64,000 bases of DNA, taken from positions 143,896 through 207,895 of the forward strand of contig NZ_JALJXJ010000015.1 of assembly GCF_024170005.1 (NCBI RefSeq), written 5' to 3'. Every line of letters begins with the position of its first letter. Position 1 is the stretch's first letter. Source of the stretch: Azospirillum lipoferum (GTDB lineage: Bacteria > Pseudomonadota > Alphaproteobacteria > Azospirillales > Azospirillaceae). Under the pieces are notes generated by a model. The model worked only from the letters and a program-made list of their open reading frames with translations. It searched no databases and had not been told where the DNA came from. A program made the position numbers and the translations under genes. Of this stretch, positions 8,768 through 16,500 are shown piece after piece.

Positions 8768-9461
8768 TCACCGCCTCCCGGAACTTGTCGATCCACTGAG
8801 AAATCTCGGCCGTCCGCGTCTTGAAGGCGGCGCGGTTGACGATCAGGCGCGAGGTGACGTCGGCGATGTGCTCAACCTCCACCAGCCCGTTGGCCTTCAG
8901 CGTCGAGCCGGTGGAGACCAGATCGACGATGCGGCGGCACAGGCCCAGCGTCGGCGCCAGCTCCATGGCGCCGTTCAGCTTGACGCATTCGGCCTGGACG
9001 CCGCGGGCAGCGAAGTGGCGCTTGGTCACCTCCGGGTATTTGGTGGCGACGCGCACATGGCTCCAGCGTGACGGATCGTCGCTCTCCAGCATCTCCGCCG
9101 GTTCGGCGACCGACAGGCGGCAGGCGCCGATGCCGAGATCGAGCGGGGCGTAGATTTCCGGATAGTCGAACTCCATCAGCACGTCGTTGCCCGCCACGCC
9201 CAGATGGGCGGCGCCGAAGGCGACGAAGGTCGCCACGTCGAAGGAGCGGACGCGGATGATGCTGAGGTTCGGCACATTGGTGGCGAAGCGCAGAAGCCGG
9301 CTCCTGTCGTCGTCGAAGGCCGGCTCCGGATGGATGCCGGCATGGCTCAGCAACGGGCGCAGCTCTTTCAGGATGCGGCCCTTGGGCAGGGCCAGCACGA
9401 GCTGATCGTCGACAGGAACCTCGGCGGCCGGCAAGCCCAGGGCGCTGGTATCGGCGGACAA
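8751..9461 (-). CDS. hisG: ATP phosphoribosyltransferase, short form
   Basis: HisG catalyses the first step of histidine synthesis, joining ATP and PRPP. LVLALPKGRILKELRPLL lies near the start and the PRPP loop region reads LVSTGSTLKANGL. The protein lacks the C-terminal regulatory domain of the long form, so by family rules it would need a HisZ partner, which is not in this window. I placed the start at a TTG (9461-9459) because GAGGAG lies six bases upstream. The frame is open to an ATG at 9551, giving 266 residues, but that adds an extension without family character. hisD overlaps its end. Confidence 0.88.
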   Translation of the reverse strand: MSADTSALGLPAAEVPVDDQLVLALPKGRILKELRPLLSHAGIHPEPAFDDDRSRLLRFATNVPNLSIIRVRSFDVATFVAFGAAHLGVAGNDVLMEFDYPEIYAPLDLGIGACRLSVAEPAEMLESDDPSRWSHVRVATKYPEVTKRHFAARGVQAECVKLNGAMELAPTLGLCRRIVDLVSTGSTLKANGLVEVEHIADVTSRLIVNRAAFKTRTAEISQWIDKFREAVNARQA

Positions 9462-9624
9462 AACACTCTCCTCGCATCGCTCGCCGGGGCGGTGTGGGAG
9501 CCCCGGATGAACCATCGCCGCGATAGATAGCACATTCCACGCGCCCGTCACCTGTCACTGTCGCGACGCAGAAATTTTACGGATTTTCTTTGCCTAATGA
9601 GAAATTTCACACAAGCTGAAAAAA

Positions 9625-9658
9625 TGGGTTTGACCAAACCCCATTGAAAGAGTAGATA
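9625..9658 (+). promoter_or_regulatory. Sigma-70-like promoter with palindrome over the -35 box
   Basis: TTGACC at 9630-9635 and TAGATA at 9653-9658 are separated by exactly 17 bases, a good housekeeping promoter. The palindrome GGGTTTGACCAAACCC (9626-9641) covers the -35 box and would suit a repressor. It drives the riboswitch, the mini-ORF and probably the metQ-metN-metI operon. The 320-base stretch from 9462 to 9781 also contains a GC stem (9484-9506) in the divergent hisG leader. Confidence 0.7.
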
Positions 9659-9683
9659 AAACCCATGGACGCCCCGTCGGGGC

Positions 9684-9775
9684 ATCCCGCGGCAATTTGA
9701 CTTCTGCAGCTTGCGCCGCGTCACCAAACGCTAAAGCGCCACGATACCGGTCGTGGACCTCTTCAAGAAGGAGAG
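9684..9775 (+). promoter_or_regulatory. SAM-II (SAM-alpha) type riboswitch candidate
   Basis: CGCGGC (9688-9693) pairs perfectly with GCCGCG (9715-9720). The loop begins AATTTG and ends CTTGC, and GCTAAA follows at 9730-9735. These are the conserved elements, in order, of the alphaproteobacterial SAM-II aptamer as I remember it. CTTCT in the loop (9701-9705) can pair with AGAAG (9766-9770), which is the Shine-Dalgarno region of the mini-ORF at 9782, giving the expected pseudoknot and ribosome-site occlusion. An extra perfect hairpin, CCACGA (9739-9744) with TCGTGG (9751-9756), is inserted before the 3' pairing strand. A stem GCCCC/GGGGC at 9671-9683 precedes the aptamer. Its position before a methionine-type importer fits the role. 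Confidence 0.72.
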
Positions 9776-9781
9776 ACCGGA

Positions 9782-9868
9782 ATGACTTCGCGAGTTTCCA
9801 CTCCCCCCTTCGTGCGTCGGACCGCTTCCCCGGCCTGCATGATGCGTTCGGGCCTGTGTTGCCGCTGA
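9782..9868 (+). CDS. Cys-rich 28-residue leader ORF
   Basis: An ATG with AAGGAG eight to ten bases upstream opens a 28-codon frame ending ACMMRSGLCCR and TGA. It carries two adjacent Met codons and ends in Leu-Cys-Cys-Arg. It lies directly behind the riboswitch candidate and upstream of a methionine-type ABC importer. Short ORFs rich in the regulated amino acid, especially Cys-Cys near the stop, are a feature of attenuation leaders, so a sulfur-sensing leader peptide is plausible. Downstream, GCCCC and GGGGGC around 9934-9953 could form a stem between this ORF and the next. It may simply be a non-coding leader; translation is inferred from the ribosome site and context. Confidence 0.5.
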   Translation: MTSRVSTPPFVRRTASPACMMRSGLCCR

Positions 9869-9980
9869 TCCCGCGGCCCAGAAACACAGCGCCCATCCCG
9901 CACATCAGCCAGTCCTGAACGCATTCGCGCCGCAGCCCCGCCTTGCCGGGGGCCAACCGCGCCCAGGGGAGAGCCTCGCC

Positions 9981-10181
9981 ATGACCCACGCCAACGCCTA
10001 TGCCATCGAAGTCCAGGGCCGTTCCGCCGGCATCGTCGTCGCCGAACGCGGCGGCTTCACCTTCTTCGTGTCCGATTGGGCTTTCCGCGATCTCGACCGC
10101 CGCGTCTTCCGCAATGTCGGACAGGCCCAGCGCGCCGCCCACCAGCATTACAGCCGGCTGCCCGACACCCGCCGCCGCTGA
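9981..10181 (+). CDS. Small hypothetical protein (66 residues)
   Basis: The frame starts MTHANAYAIEVQGRSAGIVV and ends with an Arg-rich tail, PDTRRR. GGGAGAG lies about ten bases before the ATG. It has no membrane segment. The sequence has a balanced composition and a regular alternating strand-like N-terminal half (AIEVQGRSAGIVVAERGGFTFF), which argues for a real protein. It lies between the riboswitch/mini-ORF and metQ, 55 bases upstream of metQ, so it is probably co-transcribed. I do not recognise the family. Confidence 0.6.
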   Translation: MTHANAYAIEVQGRSAGIVVAERGGFTFFVSDWAFRDLDRRVFRNVGQAQRAAHQHYSRLPDTRRR

Positions 10182-10236
10182 AGACCCCCAGGCCTTTTAT
10201 AAAAGCCCACCCGATAGAATCCTGAGGAAAGCCCCC

Positions 10237-11016
10237 ATGAAGCGTATCCTGATGTCGGTGGCCGTCGCCGCCGGCCTGCTGACCGCCGCGACCTCCGCTT
10301 TCGCCGCCCCGCTGAAGCTCGGCGTGTCGGCCGGCCCCTATGGCGAGATCCTGGAATTCACCGCCAAGCTGGCCGCCAAGGAAGGGATCGAGGCGCAGGT
10401 GATCGAGTTCACCGACTGGAACATGCCCAATGCGGCGCTCCAGGCCGGCGACATCGACGCCAACAACTTCCAGCACCAGCCCTTCCTCGACAATCAGGTG
10501 AAGCAGCGCGGTTACGACATCGTCTCCGTCGCCAAGAGCGTCGTGGTGCCGATGGGCGTCTACAGCAGCAAGGTCAAGGCGCTGGCCGACCTGAAGCCGG
10601 GGGCGTCGGTGTCGATCCCCAATGATCCCACCAACGGCGCCCGCGCCCTGTTTCTGCTGGCCAAGGCCGGCGTGATCGGGCTGAAGGACGGGGCGGGGCT
10701 GAACACCGGCATCGCCGACGTCGCCAACCCGAAGGGCATCAAGCTGGTGGAACTGGACGCCGCCCAGCTTCCGCGCTCGCTCGACGACGTGGATGCGTCG
10801 GTCATCACCCTCAACTATGCCGTGCTGGCCGGGCTGGAGCCGAAGAAGGCCCTGCTGCTGGAGGATGACCAGTCCAAGTGGAACCTGGTGTGGGCGGTCC
10901 GCAAGGATCGCATGGAAGACCCGACGATCAAGCGCTTCATTGCGCTGTATCGTTCGCCCGAAGTGCGGCAGTTTATCGAAACGCGCTTCAACGGTTCCAT
11001 CATTCCGACTTGGTGA
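10237..11016 (+). CDS. metQ: MetQ/NlpA family substrate-binding protein (first copy)
   Basis: The 259-residue protein belongs to the periplasmic binding-protein family of methionine-type ABC importers. A Sec signal peptide MKRILMSVAVAAGLLTAATS-AFA is followed directly by APLKLGVSAGPYGEIL. Family hallmarks are QAGDIDANNFQHQPFLDNQ, SIPNDPTNGARALFLL and ELDAAQLPRSLDDVD. There is no lipobox Cys, so it is probably soluble and periplasmic rather than a lipoprotein. The start at 10237 is preceded by TGAGGAAAG. The frame is open upstream but the earlier ATGs lie inside the 66-residue ORF region. metN follows after 40 bases. Methionine or another sulfur amino acid is the likely ligand, inferred from family and riboswitch. 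Confidence 0.92.
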   Translation: MKRILMSVAVAAGLLTAATSAFAAPLKLGVSAGPYGEILEFTAKLAAKEGIEAQVIEFTDWNMPNAALQAGDIDANNFQHQPFLDNQVKQRGYDIVSVAKSVVVPMGVYSSKVKALADLKPGASVSIPNDPTNGARALFLLAKAGVIGLKDGAGLNTGIADVANPKGIKLVELDAAQLPRSLDDVDASVITLNYAVLAGLEPKKALLLEDDQSKWNLVWAVRKDRMEDPTIKRFIALYRSPEVRQFIETRFNGSIIPTW

Positions 11017-11056
11017 GGGGGCTGGGGGACGCTGGACGTCCCCTTTTGCCGAATAA

Positions 11057-12112
11057 ATGATGATAACGCTAACAAACATTCGTAAGACTTACGCCGCGCG
11101 CGGCGGCGGGGCTCCGGTCCACGCGCTGGCGGACATCGACCTTTCCATCGGACGCGGCGAGGTCTTCGGGATCATCGGCCGGTCGGGCGCCGGCAAGTCC
11201 ACCCTGCTGCGCACGGTCAACCTGCTGGAAAGCCCCACCTCGGGCAGCGTCACGGTGGACGGGGTGGAGATGACCGCCCTGTCGGCGGCGGAGCTGCGCA
11301 AGGCCCGCCATTCGATCGGCATGATCTTCCAGCATTTCAACCTGCTGTCCTCGCGCACCGTCTTCGACAATGTGGCGCTGCCGCTGGAACTGGCCGGCAT
11401 GGCCAGGGCCGAGATCCGGAAGACGGTGGAGCCGCTGCTCGACCTCGTCGGGCTGGCCGACAAGCGCGACCGCTACCCGGCGGAACTGTCGGGCGGGCAG
11501 AAGCAGCGCGTCGGCATCGCCCGCGCGCTCGCCAGCAAGCCGAAGGTGCTGCTGTCGGACGAGGCGACCTCGGCGCTCGACCCGGAGACGACGACGCAGA
11601 TCCTGCATCTGCTGGCCGACATCAACCGGCGGCTCGGCCTGACCATCGTGCTGATCACCCATGAGATCGCCGTCATCAAGGAGATCTGCCACAAGGTGGC
11701 GGTGATGGAGGGCGGCCGGGTGATCGAGCAGGGACCGGTCTTCGACATCTTCGCCCACCCGCAGCACCCGACCACCCGCAGCTTCGTCGATCCCGTCATC
11801 AACCGCGGCATCCCCGACAGCCTGCGCGGCCGGCTGTCGCCCCAGCCCGGCCTGGGGAGCAACCCGGTGCTGCGCATCACCTTCACCGGCGAGAAGGCGA
11901 CCACCCCGGTCATCAGCGCGATCAGCCGCCAGCTGAACCTGGATCTGAACATCTGGCACGGCCAGATCGATGAGATCCAGGGTGCCCCCTTCGGCACGCT
12001 GGTGGTGGAGGCGCTGGGCGATCAGGCCAAGGTCGAGGCCGCCATGGCGCTGGTGAAAGAGAACAATCTGGGTGTCGAGGTGTTGGGCCATGCTCTCCCC
12101 GCAAATCATTGA
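11057..12112 (+). CDS. metN: Methionine-type ABC importer ATP-binding protein with NIL domain
   Basis: The 351-residue ATPase has Walker A GRSGAGKST, the Q-loop region MIFQHFNLLSSRTV, the signature LSGGQKQR, Walker B KVLLSDEATSALD and the switch His in VLITHE. After about residue 265 a C-terminal NIL (ferredoxin-like) domain follows, with VLRITFTGEKATTPVIS near its start. In MetN this domain binds methionine and inhibits transport. metI begins inside its end, so translation is coupled. A second ATG one codon downstream is an equally possible start. Confidence 0.95.
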   Translation: MMITLTNIRKTYAARGGGAPVHALADIDLSIGRGEVFGIIGRSGAGKSTLLRTVNLLESPTSGSVTVDGVEMTALSAAELRKARHSIGMIFQHFNLLSSRTVFDNVALPLELAGMARAEIRKTVEPLLDLVGLADKRDRYPAELSGGQKQRVGIARALASKPKVLLSDEATSALDPETTTQILHLLADINRRLGLTIVLITHEIAVIKEICHKVAVMEGGRVIEQGPVFDIFAHPQHPTTRSFVDPVINRGIPDSLRGRLSPQPGLGSNPVLRITFTGEKATTPVISAISRQLNLDLNIWHGQIDEIQGAPFGTLVVEALGDQAKVEAAMALVKENNLGVEVLGHALPANH

Positions 12113-12758
12113 CCTGCTGATCAAGGGGCTGATCGACACGCTGCAGATGGTGGCGGTGTCGGGGGCCATCGGGACGCTGATCGGCCTGCCCATCGGCGTG
12201 ATGCTGGCCGTCACCGGCCGGGGCGAGCTGTTGCAGAATTTCGCCTTCAACAAGGTGATGGGGGCGGTGGTCAACATGACCCGCTCCACCCCCTTCATTA
12301 TCCTGGTGGTGGCGATCATCCCCTTCACCCGGCTGATCGCCGGCACCTCCATCGGCACCAACGCCGCCATCGTGCCGCTGACCGTCGCCGCCGCCCCCTT
12401 CATCGCCCGCGTGGTGGAGAATGCGGTGCGCGAGGTCGACCGCGGACTGGTCGAGGCGGCGCAGGCGATGGGCGCCACGCCCTTCCAGATCATCCGCAAG
12501 GTGCTGCTGCCGGAAGCCCTGCCTGGCATCGTCGCCGGCCTGACCCTGTCGGCGGTCAGCCTGATCGGCTATTCCGCCATGGTGGGTGCGGTCGGCGGTG
12601 GCGGCCTGGGCGATCTCGGCATCCGCTACGGCTATCAGCGCTTCCTGCCGGAGGTGATGCTGGCGGTGGTGATCGTGCTGATCGTGCTGGTGCAGATCGT
12701 CCAGTCGACGGGTGACCTGATCGCCCGCCGCGTCAACAAACGCAATCTGAAATCCTAA
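12090..12758 (+). CDS. metI: Methionine-type ABC importer permease
   Basis: The 222-residue inner-membrane protein has about five helices, typical of MetI. Examples are TLQMVAVSGAIGTLIGLPIG at the start and VMLAVVIVLIVLVQIVQS at the end. The coupling helix region reads VEAAQAMGATPFQIIRKVLLPEALPG, the EAA motif that contacts MetN. I chose the ATG at 12090, inside the end of metN, because it matches the usual MLSPQIIDLL start; the frame is open six codons further upstream. Confidence 0.95.
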   Translation: MLSPQIIDLLIKGLIDTLQMVAVSGAIGTLIGLPIGVMLAVTGRGELLQNFAFNKVMGAVVNMTRSTPFIILVVAIIPFTRLIAGTSIGTNAAIVPLTVAAAPFIARVVENAVREVDRGLVEAAQAMGATPFQIIRKVLLPEALPGIVAGLTLSAVSLIGYSAMVGAVGGGGLGDLGIRYGYQRFLPEVMLAVVIVLIVLVQIVQSTGDLIARRVNKRNLKS

Positions 12759-12798
12759 TCCCAAAAACCTGATCCAAGAAACCCGAGGAGTGTTCGAG

Positions 12799-13590
12799 AT
12801 GCTGCGCTTCCGTTCGCTGGCGTCATTGTTGGCCGGCGCCGCCACCATGGCCTTTGCCTTTGGCGCTTCCGCCGAGACCATCAAGGTCGGCGTCACCGCC
12901 GGTCCGCATGCCCAGATCCTGGAAGCGGTGAAGCCCATCGCCGCCAAGGACGGGCTGGACATCCAGATCCTGGAATTCACCGACTACGTCATCCCCAACC
13001 AGGCGCTGGCCGGCGGCGACCTGGACGCCAACAGCTTCCAGCACCAGCCCTATCTGGACAATCAGGTGAAGGATCGCGGTTTCGATCTGGTCAGCGTCGG
13101 CAAGACGGTGGTCTATCCGATCGGCATCTATTCCAAGAAGGTGAAGAGCCTGGAGGAACTGCCGACGGGCGCCAAGTTCGCCATCCCCAACGACCCGACC
13201 AACGGCGGCCGCGTCCTGCTGCTGTTGCAGGCCAAGGGGCTGATCAAGCTGAAGGACGGCGGTACTCTCAAGGCCTCGCCGATCGACATCGTCGAGAATC
13301 CGAAGAAGCTGGAGATCGTCGAACTGGACGCCGCCCAGCTGCCGCGCTCGCTGGACGACGTGACCGCCGCCGCCATCAACACCAACTTCGCGCTGGAGGC
13401 CGGCATCGACCCGGTCAAGGACGCCATCGCGCGTGAGTCGGCCGAGAGCCCCTATGCCAACGTCATCGCCGTGCGCAAGGCCGACAAGGACAAGCCCTGG
13501 GTCGCCAAGCTGGTGAAGGCCTACAACAGCCCCGAGGTGAAGGAATTCATCCTCACCAAGTTCAAGAACGCCGTGGTTCCGGCATTCTGA
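12799..13590 (+). CDS. metQ: MetQ/NlpA family substrate-binding protein (second copy)
   Basis: The 263-residue protein is a paralogue of the first binding protein in the operon. It has a Sec signal ending FGASA and the mature start ETIKVGVTAGPHAQILEA. It shares ANSFQHQPYLDNQVKDRG, AIPNDPTNGGRVLLLLQ and ELDAAQLPRSLDDVT with the first copy. The lipobox Cys is absent. GAGGAG lies about nine bases before the ATG at 12799; a GTG three codons upstream overlaps that site and is less likely. The gene ends 29 bases inside the convergent TPR gene. Two different binding proteins flanking one MetNI core suggest that the transporter handles two ligands or two affinity ranges. Confidence 0.92.
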   Translation: MLRFRSLASLLAGAATMAFAFGASAETIKVGVTAGPHAQILEAVKPIAAKDGLDIQILEFTDYVIPNQALAGGDLDANSFQHQPYLDNQVKDRGFDLVSVGKTVVYPIGIYSKKVKSLEELPTGAKFAIPNDPTNGGRVLLLLQAKGLIKLKDGGTLKASPIDIVENPKKLEIVELDAAQLPRSLDDVTAAAINTNFALEAGIDPVKDAIARESAESPYANVIAVRKADKDKPWVAKLVKAYNSPEVKEFILTKFKNAVVPAF

Positions 13591-16500
13591 GATCTGTAAG
13601 GGCACGCCCGGCGGCGCCCAGCGCGTCGCCGAGCGTCCCACCCGGTCGTGGCCCGAACAGCCGCATCGACGGATACCAGGGCCGGCAGCCGGTGCCGAGC
13701 GCCGTCCAGTCCCCCGCCGGCCCGATCCGCCAGACCGGCACGCCGAGCGCGCCCGCCATCTCCGCCACCGACGTTCCGGCGGAGATCACCAGATCCAGTG
13801 CCGCCGTCAGGGCCGCGGCGCCGTCGAGGTCGTTTTTTAGGTCGAGCGGCGGGCGGTGGATGGCGATGCCGAAGCGCCGTTCGGCGTTGGCGAGTTCGGC
13901 TTCGCAGTCGTCATATTGCAGGTTGATCAGGCGCAGGCCGGGTAGGGTGAGGATCGGCGCCCAGTCGGTCAGCGGGGCGTAGTTGGCGTCGCGCAACGCG
14001 CTGCGCAGGCTGCTGCGCCAGCAGAGGCCGACGGTCAGGGGGCGATCGTCGCCACCTAAACCATCCAGCCAACCCCGCCACCGCTCCACCGCCGCCTCGT
14101 CCGGGCACAGCCATCCGCCCTGCTTTGCAAAGCCGTCCAATCCCCAGCCCAGCCGCAAAGGCAGCGACCCCGCCGGGACGTGGAAATCGGCATCCACCGG
14201 ATCCTCCGTCGCGGCGCGCACCACCGCCAGCGGGAAGGAGCGCGCGAACAGCGCCGCCAGCCGCGGCTCGCATTCCACAATTACGCGGCTGGCGCGTGCA
14301 ATCAGGTCGGGGTAGCAGGCGCTGTACATCAGCTCGTCGCCCACCCCCTGTTCGCGCCAGACCAGAACCGTCTTTCCGGTCAGGTCGCCGCCGTTCCAGG
14401 CGGGAATGCGGAAGCGCCGGTCCGGCAAGGCCCGGCCGGCGGCGAAGCGGGCCTCCAGACCGGTCCAGCCGGCGGCAAGCTCTCCCCGCGCCAGCGCTGC
14501 GTAGCCGCGGTTGAAGGCGGCGAGCGTCAAGGCCGGGTCATCCTCGACCGCTTGCCGATAGGCGGCATCGGCCTCGGCCGGCCGGCCGGCGGCGTGCAGG
14601 GCGTTGCCCTGGTTGTAGCGCCACTCCGCCCGTTCGGGCTCCAGCACCAGGGCGCGGCCCCAGCCCTTCAACGCGGCGTCGAGCCGGCCCTGGCGCTGCC
14701 GCAGGTCGGCCAGCCCAGCCCAGCCGGCGCCGGTTCCGGGGGCGAACAGGATCACCCGCCACCAAGCCAGCCCGGCGGCGGTCCCGTCGGCGGCCCGCTC
14801 CAGCGCCAGGGCGAGGTTGCCCAGCGTGCCGAGATCGCCCGGCCGGCCCCATAGCGCCAGACGCAGATAAGCCACCGCCTCCGCCGGGCGGTCTTGCGCC
14901 AGGACGGCCAATCCCAGATTGCTGACCGCCGCCGGGTCGCCGGGGCGCAGGCACAGGGCGCGGTGAGCGGTGCGCTCCGCCCCGGCGGCATGATCGGGAT
15001 CGCGCAGGGCTTCGGCCGACAGGGCGGTCCAGGCCTCCGCCAAAGCGGGGTCGAGGGCGAGCGCCCGCTGGAAGAAGGGCTGGCCCGCTTCGCCCAAAGC
15101 CTGCCGCGCCAGCCCGGCATTGGTCCATAGCCCGGCATGGAAGGGGGCGAGCCGCAGGGCCGCGTCGGTCGCCTCCGCCGCCTCAGGCGCCGCCCCGCGG
15201 GACAGGCGCAGGGCGCCGAGATTGCCGAGCGCCTCGATATCGTCGGGCGCCAGCGTGGCGGCGGCCAGCCAGTCGGCTTCGGCCTTGGCCAGGGCGCCCA
15301 TCTCCTGGTGGGCCTGGGCACGGCGCTTGTGGCGGTCGGCGGTCGGCTCCGCTGCGATGGCGCGGGTCAGCAGGGCGGCGGCGATGTCGGGACGGCCGGC
15401 CTGATGGCCAAGCAGGGCGTAACCCTCCAGCGCGGCCGGCACTTCGCCGCCCTGATCAAGGATGCGCTGATAGGCCTTTTCCGCTTCCGGCCAGCGGCCG
15501 CCGTCATGGAGCGCCCGCGCCTCGGCCAGCCACTCTCGGACGGGTAAAGCTGGGACGGGTAAAGCTGGGAGCAGCCGGCAAAGGTGGGCCGCCATGCGGG
15601 TCAGCACGTCCGCCAGCCTCTCGCCGGGCGTCGCGCTCCACAGCCGCATGGAGGGGAACCAGGGCCGCACGCCGCTGCCGAGCGCCGTCCAGTCGCCCGC
15701 CGGGCCGAAGCGCCAGACCGGCACGCCCAAGGCGCCCGCCATCTCGCCCACCGAACTCGCCACCGTCACCACGAGGTCGAGATTGGCGATCAGTGCCGCC
15801 ACACCCTCCAGGTCGCTCTTCAGATCGGTGCCGGGCCAGCGGTGGATGCGCAGACCGAGGGCGGCTTCGGTCGCGGCGATCTCCGCCTCGCGCCCGTCAT
15901 ATTGCAGGGTGACCGGGATCAGGCCGGGCAGGATCAGCAGCGGCGCCCAGTCGGCGAGTGTGGTGTAGGAGGCCTTGCGCTCCCCCAGCATATTCTGGCT
16001 GCCCCAGCAGATGCCGACGCGCAGGCCCGGCCCGAGCGCCGCCAGCCGCCCGCGCCAGTCTGCCAGCCGCAGCGGATCGGGCGTCAGCCAGGACGGCCGG
16101 GCGGGGAAGTCGGCCAGCGTAGGGCGCAGCAGCCGGGGCAGCGATCCCATCGGCAGGTGGGCGTCGGCGCCTGTGGAATCAGAATTGGTGGGATTGGCCG
16201 TCTGCGCCCGCACCGTGACGCCGGGCAGGGCGCGGCCGATCAGCCCGGTCAGGCGGGGATCGACCTCGATGACCAGCGTTTCCGGCCCGAACCGTTCCAC
16301 AAGGTCGGGCAGAATGGTGCCGAACATCAGCTCGTCACCCAACCCCTGCTCACGCCAGACCAGAAGACGCCCGCCGGGAGCACCATCCCAGGCCGGCAGG
16401 GAGAGGCTGCGCCCGGCCGATACCCGGCGGGAGGCGAAGCGCGCCTCATATTCCTGCCAGCCCTCCGCCAGCCGGCCCCGGCCGAGCAGCCGCAGGGCGA

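Noticed and set aside
9594..10148. 184-codon minus-strand frame across the importer leader
   Set aside because: It runs antisense to the promoter, riboswitch, mini-ORF and the 66-residue ORF and has no recognisable features.
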